Source: Chlorobium sp. (GTDB taxonomy: Bacteria; Bacteroidota; Chlorobiia; Chlorobiales; Chlorobiaceae). From it: DNA of 32,037 bases. The stretch spans positions 1 through 32,037 of the forward strand of contig JANQHB010000003.1 of NCBI GenBank assembly GCA_028277225.1, written 5' to 3'. A model generated the notes under the pieces. It saw only the letters and a list, made by a program, of their open reading frames with translations. It made no database searches and was not told where the DNA came from. Shown here piece by piece: positions 22,813-31,801 of the stretch. The position numbers were made by a program, and so were the translations under genes. Position 1 is the first letter of the stretch. Each line of letters starts with the position of its first letter.

Positions 22813-23841
22813 TTATCTGTCTGTTGGCTGATCCTTTTGCCGGCCCCCGTTTATCGCCAATACCTCTTCAGCTGCCGCTGCCACCCTTTGCGAAAGATAC
22901 CCGGCAAACATATCGGAATCATTTACACAGGGAATATAGGCAACGCTCCTGATCCCGGCAGCAAGAAGAGCCTCTCGTGCGTTCAGGCAGGTTTCGGTGC
23001 CGTCTGAAAAATACCCCGCAGGAAAAAGTGCGACCGATTCTGCGGCGTCCCGACCGAGACCTGCAAGCGTCTCTTCAAGCGAGGGCTCTGTCCATGTGCC
23101 TCCAAGATCATGATTCAAAAAAGATACGATGATCCTGCTGAAGCTGTTACGTGTGTCATGCAGAAAGGCTTTTTTCAGTTCCTCACCGAATTCGATCATC
23201 TCACAGACACCCGTTTGAAACGATGGAGGCCTGCCTTCACTGTCGGCAACAATGGAGCCGTGAAACGCCAGAATGAGCACCGGAGAGGGTGCCTTCTGAA
23301 AAAGCTCACCGGCGTGATGAAAAACATGGTCGAGGTATAGCTCGACCAGTTGCCGGTCACGCCAGAAACGACTGACAACTTTCACTGAAGCCTGCTCTCT
23401 GACTGACAGATTCTGCTGTATCCAGCTACAGAGCGATCCGTGGTTCGGGCCGTTTTCCACAGGCGCCATATACAGCATGATCCGTGCATCGTATCCACCT
23501 GTCCGATCGATCACTTCCCCGAAAAAAGGAGGCGTTACCGTATGCGCCGGAAAAACCTCATACACAATGTCGGCACTGGAAGGGCGGCGCATGAGCTCAC
23601 GACCAAGAGCTTCCGCCTGTTTTCGTGTATGCGCGTTCTGGGGAGAAGCATAGCCAAGCTTTCTGAACCGTATACTGTTTTTCAGGCCCCCAGCAAGCGA
23701 CACAAAAACCTGCAAAGGCTTTGGGATCGGAATAAATTCAGACGCATGGGCGAGAGTATGACGGATCATGGAAAAATTATCAATGAATCCGGCTGTCTCG
23801 GCCTCGCCATGCGCAACAATGATAACAGCTATTTTCTGCAA
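22813..23841 (-). CDS. Ferrochelatase-like protein (HemH family), divergent
   Basis: The protein would insert iron into protoporphyrin for heme synthesis, if it is a true ferrochelatase. Family blocks are recognisable though altered: IAVIIVAHGEAET, GYASPQNAHTRKQAEALG, VFPAHTVTPPFFGEVIDR, LILAFHGSIV (catalytic His in xAHG of the family) and ALFPAGYFSDGTETCLN (family: PGF.SDxxETL, with the key Glu). A TTG at 23841 fits the family start (LQKIAVIIV); the ATG at 23952 would add a translated 7-bp repeat array. The end is near the AEC gene. A sirohydrochlorin-type chelatase is the alternative. Confidence 0.7.
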   Translation of the reverse strand: MQKIAVIIVAHGEAETAGFIDNFSMIRHTLAHASEFIPIPKPLQVFVSLAGGLKNSIRFRKLGYASPQNAHTRKQAEALGRELMRRPSSADIVYEVFPAHTVTPPFFGEVIDRTGGYDARIMLYMAPVENGPNHGSLCSWIQQNLSVREQASVKVVSRFWRDRQLVELYLDHVFHHAGELFQKAPSPVLILAFHGSIVADSEGRPPSFQTGVCEMIEFGEELKKAFLHDTRNSFSRIIVSFLNHDLGGTWTEPSLEETLAGLGRDAAESVALFPAGYFSDGTETCLNAREALLAAGIRSVAYIPCVNDSDMFAGYLSQRVAAAAEEVLAINGGRQKDQPTDR

Positions 23842-23870
23842 CTGACAATTGGTGAATCGTGATTGGTGAT

Positions 23871-23916
23871 TAGGTAATAGGTAATAGGTAATAGGTAATA
23901 GGTAATAGGTAATAGG
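23871..23916. repeat. TAGGTAA tandem array (6.6 units)
   Basis: Six exact 7-base units followed by TAGG lie just upstream of the TTG start of the ferrochelatase-like gene. In the longer open frame they are translated as a repeated YYLLPIT heptapeptide. A change by one unit would shift that frame. Confidence 0.9.
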
Positions 23917-23965
23917 ATGAAGATAGTTGTTGATTTGTTGCAGTGGACACATTGGAAGGCATTAT

Positions 23966-23994
23966 ATAGGTCCTATAAGTCCTATAGGACCTAT
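23966..23994. repeat. TATAGGTCC-type palindrome, copy 1
   Basis: ATAGGTCCTATA (23966-23977) and TATAGGACCTAT (23983-23994) are exact reverse complements around AGTCC. A near copy is at 27241-27273, so this is a dispersed palindromic repeat. It lies between the ferrochelatase-like gene and the adaptor gene. Confidence 0.8.
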
Positions 23995-24018
23995 AAGTAC
24001 ATCGGCCATCAATGACCT

Positions 24019-24047
24019 GTAGGGGCGGGTTTCAAACCCACCCCTAC
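24019..24047. terminator. GTAGGGGCGGG hairpin at the end of the adaptor gene
   Basis: GTAGGGGCGGGTT and its near-complement AACCCACCCCTAC form a GC-rich stem with a three-base loop. The gene's TAG stop (24044-24046) lies in the stem. There is no clear U run, so it may be a dispersed palindromic element acting as terminator. Confidence 0.45.
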
Positions 24048-25141
24048 AACTGGTCACCATTCACTGTCTTTTCCCCGTTAACTCTCGCTTTCATCCCGTC
24101 CCTGAAATGCTCCTCGGGTCTCGTGACGACGCTGTCTGCTTCGACGAGCCCATCGAGAATCTCGATAAACCGGTTGTCATCGGCTCCAGTGGTTACATTT
24201 CGTTTGACCAGCTTACTCTTCTCGATCTTCCAGACAAACATCTCCCGGCCCTCTTTGAAGACCGCGCTTTTGGGAACCAGGAGCGCACCTTTGCGAACAT
24301 TGTAGACAATGTTGGCAATTGCAGTCATTCCTTCCTGCATGCTTTCGATCGGTTCATCGAGATCAAGATAGATTTTTGATGTCTTGGTAATCCTGTCCGT
24401 TCGTGGTACAATCCTGGAAACCGATGCCCTGAAACGTTTTTCAGGCATCGCATCCAGGGCGACTACGGCCTTCTGGCCTTTCTTCAGGCGAGGGATATCG
24501 AGTTCATCCACTTCAACCTTTATCATGTAGCTTTCCGGATTGACTATCGTCGCCAGAAGTGTTCCGGACACGATATCATCGCCGACTCTTGCCTCCTGCA
24601 TAGTCAGGGTACCGGTGAGAGGAGCCCGAAGAAGCTGTTTTTCAGCTTCATCCCTCCGGCTCTGCAGCTGTGCATTTTTCTGTTCAAACAGCTTTTTGGC
24701 CTGAATGAACTCTCTTCTGGCATCGTCAAGTTCCTGCAGGGGAATTGCCCCTGCCTTGTATAGAGCCCGGCTCCGTGCCAGCCGGGCTTCCAGATCCACT
24801 TTTGCCGCCTGCTGTTCTGCAAGAGCCGCCTCGGCTTCATCGACGGCAAGCAGTAATATCCTGTCTCCGATAACGAGAATGGTATCGCCTTTTGCCACCT
24901 GCTCTCCTTCGCTGGCCCCGACAAACCGCACTGTTCCGGATATTTCGCTGCGCATATCAGCCATTTTTCCGGCATCGACATAACCGGTAGCATAGATCGC
25001 CTGCTCCAGCGCCATTTTCTGTACGGCATATCCCTCGACGACAACGGTGTCACCCCTTGTCACCAGATAGACGACCGTCGCGACGAATATGATTCCCAGT
25101 GCAACGGTATATTTTGGTAAAATCTTCTGTAATGTCTGCAT
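24044..25141 (-). CDS. Efflux periplasmic adaptor (HlyD/RND-MFP family)
   Basis: The 365-residue protein has an N-terminal membrane anchor (TVALGIIFVATVVYLVTRGD), a barrel-sandwich half-motif (RSEISGTVRFVGASEGEQVA, KGDTILVIGD), a long coiled-coil hairpin (about 105-165, rich in Ala, Glu, Arg, Leu), the second lipoyl half (LLRAPLTGTLTMQEARVGDD) and beta-barrel blocks. Such adaptors bridge an inner-membrane pump and an outer-membrane channel. No permease or ABC component is next to it. It is divergent from hisI, with 152 bases between, and it ends in a palindromic hairpin. Confidence 0.85.
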   Translation of the reverse strand: MQTLQKILPKYTVALGIIFVATVVYLVTRGDTVVVEGYAVQKMALEQAIYATGYVDAGKMADMRSEISGTVRFVGASEGEQVAKGDTILVIGDRILLLAVDEAEAALAEQQAAKVDLEARLARSRALYKAGAIPLQELDDARREFIQAKKLFEQKNAQLQSRRDEAEKQLLRAPLTGTLTMQEARVGDDIVSGTLLATIVNPESYMIKVEVDELDIPRLKKGQKAVVALDAMPEKRFRASVSRIVPRTDRITKTSKIYLDLDEPIESMQEGMTAIANIVYNVRKGALLVPKSAVFKEGREMFVWKIEKSKLVKRNVTTGADDNRFIEILDGLVEADSVVTRPEEHFRDGMKARVNGEKTVNGDQL

Positions 25142-25293
25142 GTATGCGTTAAAAGCTTGAAAATACTGATGTGGAAGTTAAGGGTTTCAGTTTTTTTCTC
25201 CTTGCCCAGCTTGGTTTTTCCATAATTTTATCAATCTTAAGTGTCAACGTTATCCACAATTGAATTGCAGACATTGTATTTAAAGGCATCACC

Positions 25294-25707
25294 ATGAGTA
25301 CGGAACAGGATATACAGAAAGGATTTCTCGAAACAGTCAGGTTTGATGCAAACGGACTTGTTCCGGCAATCGTACAGGACCATGAGACAGGCAAAGTGCT
25401 GATGATGGCATGGATGAACCGTGAGAGCCTGGAAATGACCCTTGAAAAAAAGAAAGCGTGCTACTGGAGCAGAAGCCGGCAGAAATTATGGCTGAAGGGC
25501 GAATCGTCAGGCAACATGCAGGACGTTCATGACATCCTCATTGACTGTGACGGCGATACGCTGCTTCTTAGAGTTTCCCAGAAAGGCGGGGCATGCCATG
25601 TTGGATATCACTCATGTTTCTATCGCAAGGCAAAGGATGATCTCTCAATGGAGATCTGCGATACGCTGATGTTTAATCCCGACGACGTTTATGGCAAAAA
25701 AAGCTGA
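25294..25707 (+). CDS. hisI: HisI, phosphoribosyl-AMP cyclohydrolase
   Basis: HisI opens the adenine ring of PR-AMP, the third step of histidine synthesis. The 137-residue, single-domain enzyme shows VLMMAWMNRESLEMTLE, the substrate-binding ACYWSRSRQKLWLKGESSG, the metal-binding DCDGD (Asp84, Cys85, Asp86, Asp88) and GGACHVGYHSCFY (Cys101, Cys108). The HisE domain is absent, as in organisms with separate hisE. Its last 17 bases overlap the start of menG, so translation is probably coupled. Confidence 0.95.
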   Translation: MSTEQDIQKGFLETVRFDANGLVPAIVQDHETGKVLMMAWMNRESLEMTLEKKKACYWSRSRQKLWLKGESSGNMQDVHDILIDCDGDTLLLRVSQKGGACHVGYHSCFYRKAKDDLSMEICDTLMFNPDDVYGKKS

Positions 25708-26440
25708 CCAACAGGCCAACCGGTCAAAGGAAACCGCACAATCGCTCTACAGTTCCAAATCGCATACCTCGATGCAGCAAATGTTCGACGAGGTTGCGCC
25801 GACCTACGATTTCCTGAACCACCTCCTGAGCCTTGGAATTGACAATTTCTGGCGTGCCATGGCTGCAAAGAAAGCCCGCCTGTTCACCAACGGCAATCCG
25901 GCACCTGCCATTCTCGACGTTGCAACCGGCACAGGAGACCTTGCAAAGGCAATGAGCGGCATTCCGGGCTCGAAGGTCACCGGTATCGACCTCTCACCGA
26001 ACATGCTTTCGATCGCGAGAAAAAAACTCCCGTCGATCACCTTCAGAGAAGGGTGTGCAGAAAAGCTCGACTTTGACAACGACTCCTTCGACATTGTCAG
26101 CGCAGGTTTCGGCGCAAGGAATTTTGAAGACCTGCTTCAGGGACTGAAAGAATTCCACAGGGTACTCAAGCCCGGAGGCCATGCCCTGATCATCGAGCCC
26201 ATGATCCCGAGAAACGCCATCCTGCAAAAACTCTATCTCGTCTACTTCAAGAAGGTCTTGCCCAGAGTCGCAGGTCTTTTCAGCAAATCAAGTTTCGCTT
26301 ACGATTACCTGCCGCATTCGGTTGAACAGTTCCCACAGGACGAGGCTTTCCTTGACATTCTCAAAGAAGCCGGATTCAGTTTTGCCGAATACAAGCCCAT
26401 GACATTCGAAACATCGATCCTCTATATCGCAAGAAAGTAA
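25691..26440 (+). CDS. menG: Demethylmenaquinone methyltransferase (MenG/UbiE)
   Basis: This class I SAM methyltransferase makes menaquinone, the main quinone of green sulfur bacteria, from demethylmenaquinone. The 249-residue protein has the UbiE signatures VAPTYDFLNHLLSLGIDNFW (36-54), the SAM site ILDVATGTGDLAKAM (74-88), VTGIDLSPNMLSIARKK, and SAGFGARNFEDLLQGLKEFH, then VLKPGGHALIIEP. The last motif YDYLPHSVEQFP is also family-specific. It overlaps hisI by 17 bases. Confidence 0.93.
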   Translation: MAKKADQQANRSKETAQSLYSSKSHTSMQQMFDEVAPTYDFLNHLLSLGIDNFWRAMAAKKARLFTNGNPAPAILDVATGTGDLAKAMSGIPGSKVTGIDLSPNMLSIARKKLPSITFREGCAEKLDFDNDSFDIVSAGFGARNFEDLLQGLKEFHRVLKPGGHALIIEPMIPRNAILQKLYLVYFKKVLPRVAGLFSKSSFAYDYLPHSVEQFPQDEAFLDILKEAGFSFAEYKPMTFETSILYIARK

Positions 26441-26487
26441 CCGGCGATCCCTCTTTATCATACAGCTCCGGCGAAATCACTGGCGGA

Positions 26488-27105
26488 TCAACTGCAAAAA
26501 TCGACCCGGTATTTCTCGTAATTGCTGCATACTTCACGATTTTCCAGACGATCTTCATGCATACTCCGGACAAGTCCGATCACCTTGTCCACACTGCTGA
26601 CGTGAAAAACTATTCTCAAATCACTTTCGCTGACAAGATTTCTCGAAAGAACCTCGCTTTTGAACCATTCGAGCAGACCTGCCCACATTTTCCCGAAAAG
26701 AATAATCGGCGTTTCGCAGACATGATCAACCTGGACGAGCTGCCAGGTGTAAAAAAGCTCGAGCAGGGTACCGATACCGCCCGGAGCCACGATGACCGCA
26801 TCCGACAATGCCATGAAAGAATCAAGACGACTGCTGAAACGGTCGAATTCATGCTTGATGTCGAGATAGGGATTTGCCAGTTGTTCATGAGGCAACCTGA
26901 TATTGAGCCCGATCGATTGCGTGCCCGAACCGACGCTTTTATGGCCGGCATTCGCAGCATGCATAAGCCCCGGACCGCCGCCGGTCACAACGTCGAAACC
27001 TGACTCGGCAAGGGCTTTTGCAATGGTAAAAACATCCCTGTAGACGCTGTCACCTTCCCGGATACGGGCGGAACCGAATATCGCCACACGGTAATGAGGA
27101 TCCAT
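26488..27105 (-). CDS. LOG-family Rossmann protein (nucleotide N-glycosidase-like)
   Basis: The start is placed at the ATG at 27105 (MDPHYRVAIFGSARIREGDS); the longer frame to 27204 translates low-complexity DNA. It shows the LOG fold blocks GFDVVTGGGPGLMHAANAG and PGGIGTLLELFYTWQ, the PGGxGTxxE active-site motif of the family that releases bases from nucleoside monophosphates. Relatives include cytokinin-activating enzymes and bacterial PpnN-type nucleosidases. It is convergent with menG. Confidence 0.8.
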   Translation of the reverse strand: MDPHYRVAIFGSARIREGDSVYRDVFTIAKALAESGFDVVTGGGPGLMHAANAGHKSVGSGTQSIGLNIRLPHEQLANPYLDIKHEFDRFSSRLDSFMALSDAVIVAPGGIGTLLELFYTWQLVQVDHVCETPIILFGKMWAGLLEWFKSEVLSRNLVSESDLRIVFHVSSVDKVIGLVRSMHEDRLENREVCSNYEKYRVDFCS

Positions 27106-27420
27106 GATAATACTGTTATATGTTTTTCTGCTCAACCCAATCTGGAAGTTTGTAACATACTCCACTTTCCACTCTCCAACATTCTTCCATCCCACGTCCC
27201 ACATCTCACTGCCGACTGCCTGCTATTCCTCTTATAGGACTTATAGGTCCCATAAGTCCTATAGGACCTATAAATGATCAAGAACGATTCTCCACAAACT
27301 TTTCGCTCCAGGCAATTATCTTCCCACTCAGAACTGAGAACTCAGAACTTCCCACACCTCACACCCCACTTCCTACTTTCCACACTCTTCCCACACCCCA
27401 CATCCTACATCCCACATTCT
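27106..27420. other. Intergenic low-complexity stretch with palindrome copy 2
   Basis: These 315 bases hold no gene. They contain pyrimidine-rich short repeats of the CCCACATTC/CCCACATCC kind, the self-complementary CTCAGAACTGAGAACTCAG, and the palindrome below (27241-27273). Such stutter repeats are common in spacers of this lineage. Confidence 0.5.
27241..27273. repeat. TATAGGTCC-type palindrome, copy 2
   Basis: TTATAGGTCC (27241-27250) pairs with GGACCTATAA (27264-27273). The middle, AAGTCCTATAGGACCTATAA, is shared with copy 1 at 23966-23994. The flanking GGACTTAT/ATAAGTCC allows an alternative fold. Confidence 0.75.
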
Positions 27421-29469
27421 TCACTCCCCAAAAAGCATCGCTTCAAACTCCTCCTCTGACACAACCCTTACCCCGAGCTTTCGGGCTTTTTCGAGTTTGC
27501 TTCCGGGATCTTTACCCGCGACGACAAGATCGGTGTTTTTGCTGACCGATCTGACCTCCCTGCCGCCTCTTTCAACCACAAGCTCCGCTGCCTCCGGCCG
27601 GGCATGGCGTTCGAGAGTTCCCGTAAAGACAATCTTCATCCCGTCAAAATTGCTGTTGACCAGCGTCCTGGATTCTTCCGAACTCATCCTCACTCCTGCG
27701 GCACGGAGTTTTTCGATGATACTGCACGCAACGGGATTACGAAAAAATGTATAAACGCTTTCAGCGATGACCTTCCCGACGTCGGGTAAGGCTTCAAGCT
27801 CTTCGACCGATGCTTCAGAAAGCACGTCCATTGAAGGATATGCCTCGGCCAGTTCCCGAGCTGTAGCAAGACCGACATGCCGGATACCAAGCCCGAAAAG
27901 CACCCGGTCATACCCCCTGGTTCTGCTCTTTTCTATGGCTTTGACAAGCTTCGTTGACGACGTTTCCCCCTGGCGCTCCAGTCCCTGCAGCATATCCGGA
28001 GTAAGACTGAAAAGATCCCCTGCGTCACTGACAAGCTTTTTTTCGACCAGCTGTTCAACAATTGCTTTACCAAGGCCGGAAATATCCATAGCATTGCGCG
28101 AGGCGAAATGCTCGATCCTTGCCCTCTTTTGAGCCGGACATTCCTGCTCGTTCGGGCAGAAAAGGTTCACCTCATCGGCCGGACGCTCCAGAATCGTCCC
28201 GCATGACGGGCACACTTCGGGAACCTCCACCGGTTCGGCATCGGAGGGACGTTGTTGCATGTCCACGCTGATAACCTTTGGAATGATTTCCCCGGCCTTT
28301 TCTATCAGGACCGTATCACGAAGACGTATATCGAGACGTTCGATTTCGTCGAGGTTGTGCAGGGTAGATCGGGACACCGTCGTCCCTGCCAGCCTGACAG
28401 GATCGAGATGTGCCACAGGAGTAACCGTTCCGAGCCTGCCTACCTGGAAAACCACCTTGCGTAAAACCGTACTGGCCCGTTGTGCGGGATACTTGTAGGC
28501 AATCGCCCAGCGGGGACTTTTCGATGTCGAACCGACCACATCCCGGAGAGAGATATCATCGAGCTTCAGGACTACACCGTCGGTTTCATAGGGAAGCGAC
28601 CAGCGTTTCCGATCCCATTCACCGATAAAGGTCTGGATATCCTGCAGCTCCCGGCACAACCGGCAGTACCGGTCGGTTAAAAACCCCATCTTTTTAAGCG
28701 TTTCGAGACGTACATGATGGGCCATTTCTCCAAACACCTCTCCTTCGAGGTAGTAGGCCACAAAGTAGAGCTTCCTTCTCGCCACTTCAGCGGAATCCTG
28801 CAGCTTGAGCGTTCCCGCAGTAGCGTTTCTCGGATTGGCGAACTGCTCATCGTCAGGACGTGACTCGTTGAGAGTGGCGAAATCGTCCTTGCGCATGAAG
28901 ACCTCGCCACGCACTTCGATCAAGCTATCTTCATACCCCCCTGAATTCCCGGTGTCGCCATTCCTGAAAGGACGAAAACGGAGGGGAACGGTATTGATCG
29001 TCCTCAGATTCGGTGTAATATCATCGCCCCGTGCACCGTCTCCACGTGTTGCTCCCTGTAACAGCAGCCCGTTTTCATACACAAGACTCACGGCTACACC
29101 GTCGAATTTAAGCTCCGCCGTAAACGCCGGAGCGCTTGGGTCATCTTCCTGCCGGTCGAGCAGTTTCATGACACGACGATAAAACTCCCCGACTTCTTCT
29201 GTCGAGTAGGTGTTCGAAAGGCTGAGCATCGGTTCCCGATGAATAACCGTCGGGAACTCTTTTGTTATCCATCCCCCGACACGTTGTGCAGGACTGTCCG
29301 GCGTTATCAGTTCAGGATGCTTCTGTTCGAGCCCGGCCAGCTTTTCGAGCAGCCTGTCGAACTCGTAATCCTCGATCTCGGGCCTTGCTTCTACATAGTA
29401 GAGATAGTTGTGCCTGTCGATCTCTCTGCGAAGCCTTTCGACCTCGAGTACGATAGCCTCATCCACCAT
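27421..29469 (-). CDS. ligA: NAD-dependent DNA ligase (LigA)
   Basis: LigA seals nicks in replication and repair. The 682-residue protein has the NAD-binding Ia domain, the adenylation motif with Lys121 in ELKFDG, GATRGDGARGDDITPNLR, the conserved VEVRGEVFM-like block (SLIEVRGEVFMRKDDFATLN), the OB-fold, a Cys4 zinc site (Cys420, Cys423, Cys438, Cys444), helix-hairpin-helix repeats and a C-terminal BRCT domain (about 605-682). Length is normal. It starts six bases after cruA ends, so the two are likely translated from one message. Confidence 0.96.
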   Translation of the reverse strand: MVDEAIVLEVERLRREIDRHNYLYYVEARPEIEDYEFDRLLEKLAGLEQKHPELITPDSPAQRVGGWITKEFPTVIHREPMLSLSNTYSTEEVGEFYRRVMKLLDRQEDDPSAPAFTAELKFDGVAVSLVYENGLLLQGATRGDGARGDDITPNLRTINTVPLRFRPFRNGDTGNSGGYEDSLIEVRGEVFMRKDDFATLNESRPDDEQFANPRNATAGTLKLQDSAEVARRKLYFVAYYLEGEVFGEMAHHVRLETLKKMGFLTDRYCRLCRELQDIQTFIGEWDRKRWSLPYETDGVVLKLDDISLRDVVGSTSKSPRWAIAYKYPAQRASTVLRKVVFQVGRLGTVTPVAHLDPVRLAGTTVSRSTLHNLDEIERLDIRLRDTVLIEKAGEIIPKVISVDMQQRPSDAEPVEVPEVCPSCGTILERPADEVNLFCPNEQECPAQKRARIEHFASRNAMDISGLGKAIVEQLVEKKLVSDAGDLFSLTPDMLQGLERQGETSSTKLVKAIEKSRTRGYDRVLFGLGIRHVGLATARELAEAYPSMDVLSEASVEELEALPDVGKVIAESVYTFFRNPVACSIIEKLRAAGVRMSSEESRTLVNSNFDGMKIVFTGTLERHARPEAAELVVERGGREVRSVSKNTDLVVAGKDPGSKLEKARKLGVRVVSEEEFEAMLFGE

Positions 29470-29475
29470 AGCCTT

Positions 29476-31020
29476 CTACTTCTTTCCTGCTCCGGACAAG
29501 GCCCAGCCTGCAAGGTTTTTGAGAAATGACATACTGCCGTCAATACCCAGTTTATCGTAGGTCGCCTGCAAGACCTTCGGATATCTCCAGGCCACTTTCA
29601 GGAGAACGTTAACAAAGTCGTCCAGCCGCATCTCGTCGCGGAACATCGACTGCCGATACCGTGGAGGAAGTTCATCAAGCACGATCATCACTTCGTTCAT
29701 CAGTTCGTTGACAAAACCCGGCGTGTCGGTCCGGGCGTCATAACACATGTACTTCATGAGATTTGACATCGATGCGACATTGGGTTCGTACGCGCTGATC
29801 TTTTCCAGATCGGTCCGGCAGAGTGAATCCGTCCCCAGCGCGTGATCGAGGGCAGCTGTAAGACGGGGAAGATTCCTCACCATCGAACCGAAACCGCAAA
29901 ACGTCAGTGGTGAGCCGAGACTCGCGGCATCTCCCAGGAGCAGAATTCGATCGTCGGCAATTTCCCGTTCTCTTTTGTAACCGCCATGCGAATAGGCCGG
30001 TATTATACCGAAAACCGGACGATGAATCCTGAAATCATCCGAAAGCTTCTTGTAGTCGGGCAGCTTTTTGAAATACGCTTCAAAAAGGCCGAGAAGACTC
30101 TTGTCGTTATCGGAATCGACTGCGTCATAAAAAAACAGGTAGGTGATATACTCGTTCCCGGACGCGGGAAATCCTTCCCATATAAACTGACGGCCGGAAC
30201 CGGTTGAAGTATCGGCATCTTCCGTACTGGCGAGAATTTCACCAACCTCGTAGTCAACCCCGTCAAAACCGCTCGAAACCGTTCCCACCGTCGGACAGAC
30301 ATGCGTCTGTGAACGACCCCGATTGAGCTGCATGGCGATCGGGGAAAGAATACCCATGACATCGAGAAGCAGCTGGGTTTTAACATAGAGCAGCTCACCG
30401 TCAGGTCCGGCTGCTTCAAGAACAAGATGATCCGCAAACCGGTAACAGCGGAGAAACGTCGTTCGGTCCAGAACAGAACACCGTTCTTCGGCAAGGACGA
30501 TATCTTTTGCCGCCCCGAGAAGTTTATCCGCATCAACGGCACAATCGAGCACGTTGTCCATGTAGAGCCTTTTCTGCTTTTGTTCATCACAAAAAAACTC
30601 CACCCAGCCAGTTCTGTACTTGCGGACAATGAACAACTCTATCTCTTCTGCTGTAAACAGCCTCGTCTCCTGAAGCGTGTCCAGTTCACCCCGGGAAATG
30701 TTCCAGTCCCTTGTGGATTCTCCCGAAACGTGCCGGTCGATGACAAGGATTTTATGCCCGTAACGCTCCGCCATGACTGCGGCATGAAGCAGTCCGAGCG
30801 TCCCTCCCGCATAGACGATCTCGTATTCCCCGCTTATCGTCACACCGGGAGGAAGCGATTGTCCCGGAAGAATTGCATCGGCCGGGGGCTCGTTCCTGAT
30901 ATGCTCCCAGTACCGGTCAAGTTCGATGACCCTGCCAAGATGCTCTTCCCCTTCAGGAAGAGAAGAGAAATGTTTGTAGACAAGAGGATGGGTATCCCTT
31001 ACAGATTCAAGCATACGCAT
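29476..31020 (-). CDS. cruA: CruA-type lycopene cyclase
   Basis: CruA cyclises one end of lycopene to gamma-carotene, the precursor of chlorobactene in green sulfur bacteria. The 514-residue FixC-like flavoprotein has the FAD-binding strand EIVYAGGTLGLLHAA (about 67-81) with VIDRHVSGESTRDWNIS, and the late block ILLLGDAASLGSPLTFCGFG, both as in CruA/CruP proteins. No membrane anchor is seen. It lies between an ABC-transporter ATPase and ligA, all on the minus strand. CruA and CruP cannot be told apart here from memory alone, but CruA is the one known in Chlorobi. Confidence 0.82.
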   Translation of the reverse strand: MRMLESVRDTHPLVYKHFSSLPEGEEHLGRVIELDRYWEHIRNEPPADAILPGQSLPPGVTISGEYEIVYAGGTLGLLHAAVMAERYGHKILVIDRHVSGESTRDWNISRGELDTLQETRLFTAEEIELFIVRKYRTGWVEFFCDEQKQKRLYMDNVLDCAVDADKLLGAAKDIVLAEERCSVLDRTTFLRCYRFADHLVLEAAGPDGELLYVKTQLLLDVMGILSPIAMQLNRGRSQTHVCPTVGTVSSGFDGVDYEVGEILASTEDADTSTGSGRQFIWEGFPASGNEYITYLFFYDAVDSDNDKSLLGLFEAYFKKLPDYKKLSDDFRIHRPVFGIIPAYSHGGYKREREIADDRILLLGDAASLGSPLTFCGFGSMVRNLPRLTAALDHALGTDSLCRTDLEKISAYEPNVASMSNLMKYMCYDARTDTPGFVNELMNEVMIVLDELPPRYRQSMFRDEMRLDDFVNVLLKVAWRYPKVLQATYDKLGIDGSMSFLKNLAGWALSGAGKK

Positions 31021-31037
31021 TCCGCCCTATGTTTGCG

Positions 31038-31739
31038 TTATGATCCTTTTATGATGTCACTGGCGATTTTTCCGTCAACAAGATGAATCCTCCTTTTCGC
31101 ACGCCGGGCGAAATCTTCGTCGTGTGTAACGAAAATGATTGTCTGGTTGAACTCCTCGTTCATTTCTTCGAACAGTTCATAAACCTGCTTGCCCGATTTT
31201 GTATCGAGGTTGCCTGTCGGTTCGTCACCGAGCACGATTTTAGGATTGTTTGCAAGCGCCCTGGCAACCGCCACCCGCTGCTGCTGTCCACCCGAAAGCT
31301 GGCTGGGCCTGTAATCATACCTGTCGCTGAGCCCCACCCTGTCAAGCAGCATCTCAGCCCGTTTGCGAATTTCGGATTTCGGCCTGTTGCCGATCATCAT
31401 AGGCATACCGACATTCTCGACAGCCGTAAATTCCGGAAGAAGAAAATGAAACTGGTAGATGAAACCGATCTTGCGGTTCCGGATAACCGACATTTCCTTT
31501 TCGGTTTTATCGGTGATATTAACGCCCTCAAGCCAAACTTCCCCGAACGTCGGCTTGTCAAGACCTCCCATAATATAGAGAAGAGTTGACTTACCGGACC
31601 CGGAGTGCCCGGTTATCGATATAAACTCTCCCTCTCTGATCTCGATCGAAATGCCGGGAAGAATAGTCTGCCGAATATCCCTGGAAAGCTCAAGCTCTCT
31701 TCTGACGGAAACAAGTTTCAGAATAACAGATCTGTCCAT
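31038..31739 (-). CDS. lolD: ABC transporter ATP-binding protein (LolD/MacB type)
   Basis: The 233-residue ATPase has Walker A GHSGSGKST (about 44-52), Q-loop, the signature LSGGQQQRVAVARAL, Walker B KIVLGDEPTGNLD and the H-loop IIFVTHDEDFAR. The MacB/LolD subfamily exports lipoproteins (LolCDE) or drives tripartite pumps. The start is placed at the ATG at 31739, nine bases after an alternative TTG. No membrane partner is in the window. It lies 17 bases before cruA on the same strand. Confidence 0.75.
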   Translation of the reverse strand: MDRSVILKLVSVRRELELSRDIRQTILPGISIEIREGEFISITGHSGSGKSTLLYIMGGLDKPTFGEVWLEGVNITDKTEKEMSVIRNRKIGFIYQFHFLLPEFTAVENVGMPMMIGNRPKSEIRKRAEMLLDRVGLSDRYDYRPSQLSGGQQQRVAVARALANNPKIVLGDEPTGNLDTKSGKQVYELFEEMNEEFNQTIIFVTHDEDFARRAKRRIHLVDGKIASDIIKGS

Positions 31740-31801
31740 CGCCAACAATAGTCCGGTAAATGTTCGGTTTACAGCGCGTTGTGCCCCGCGGCTTAATAAT
31801 A

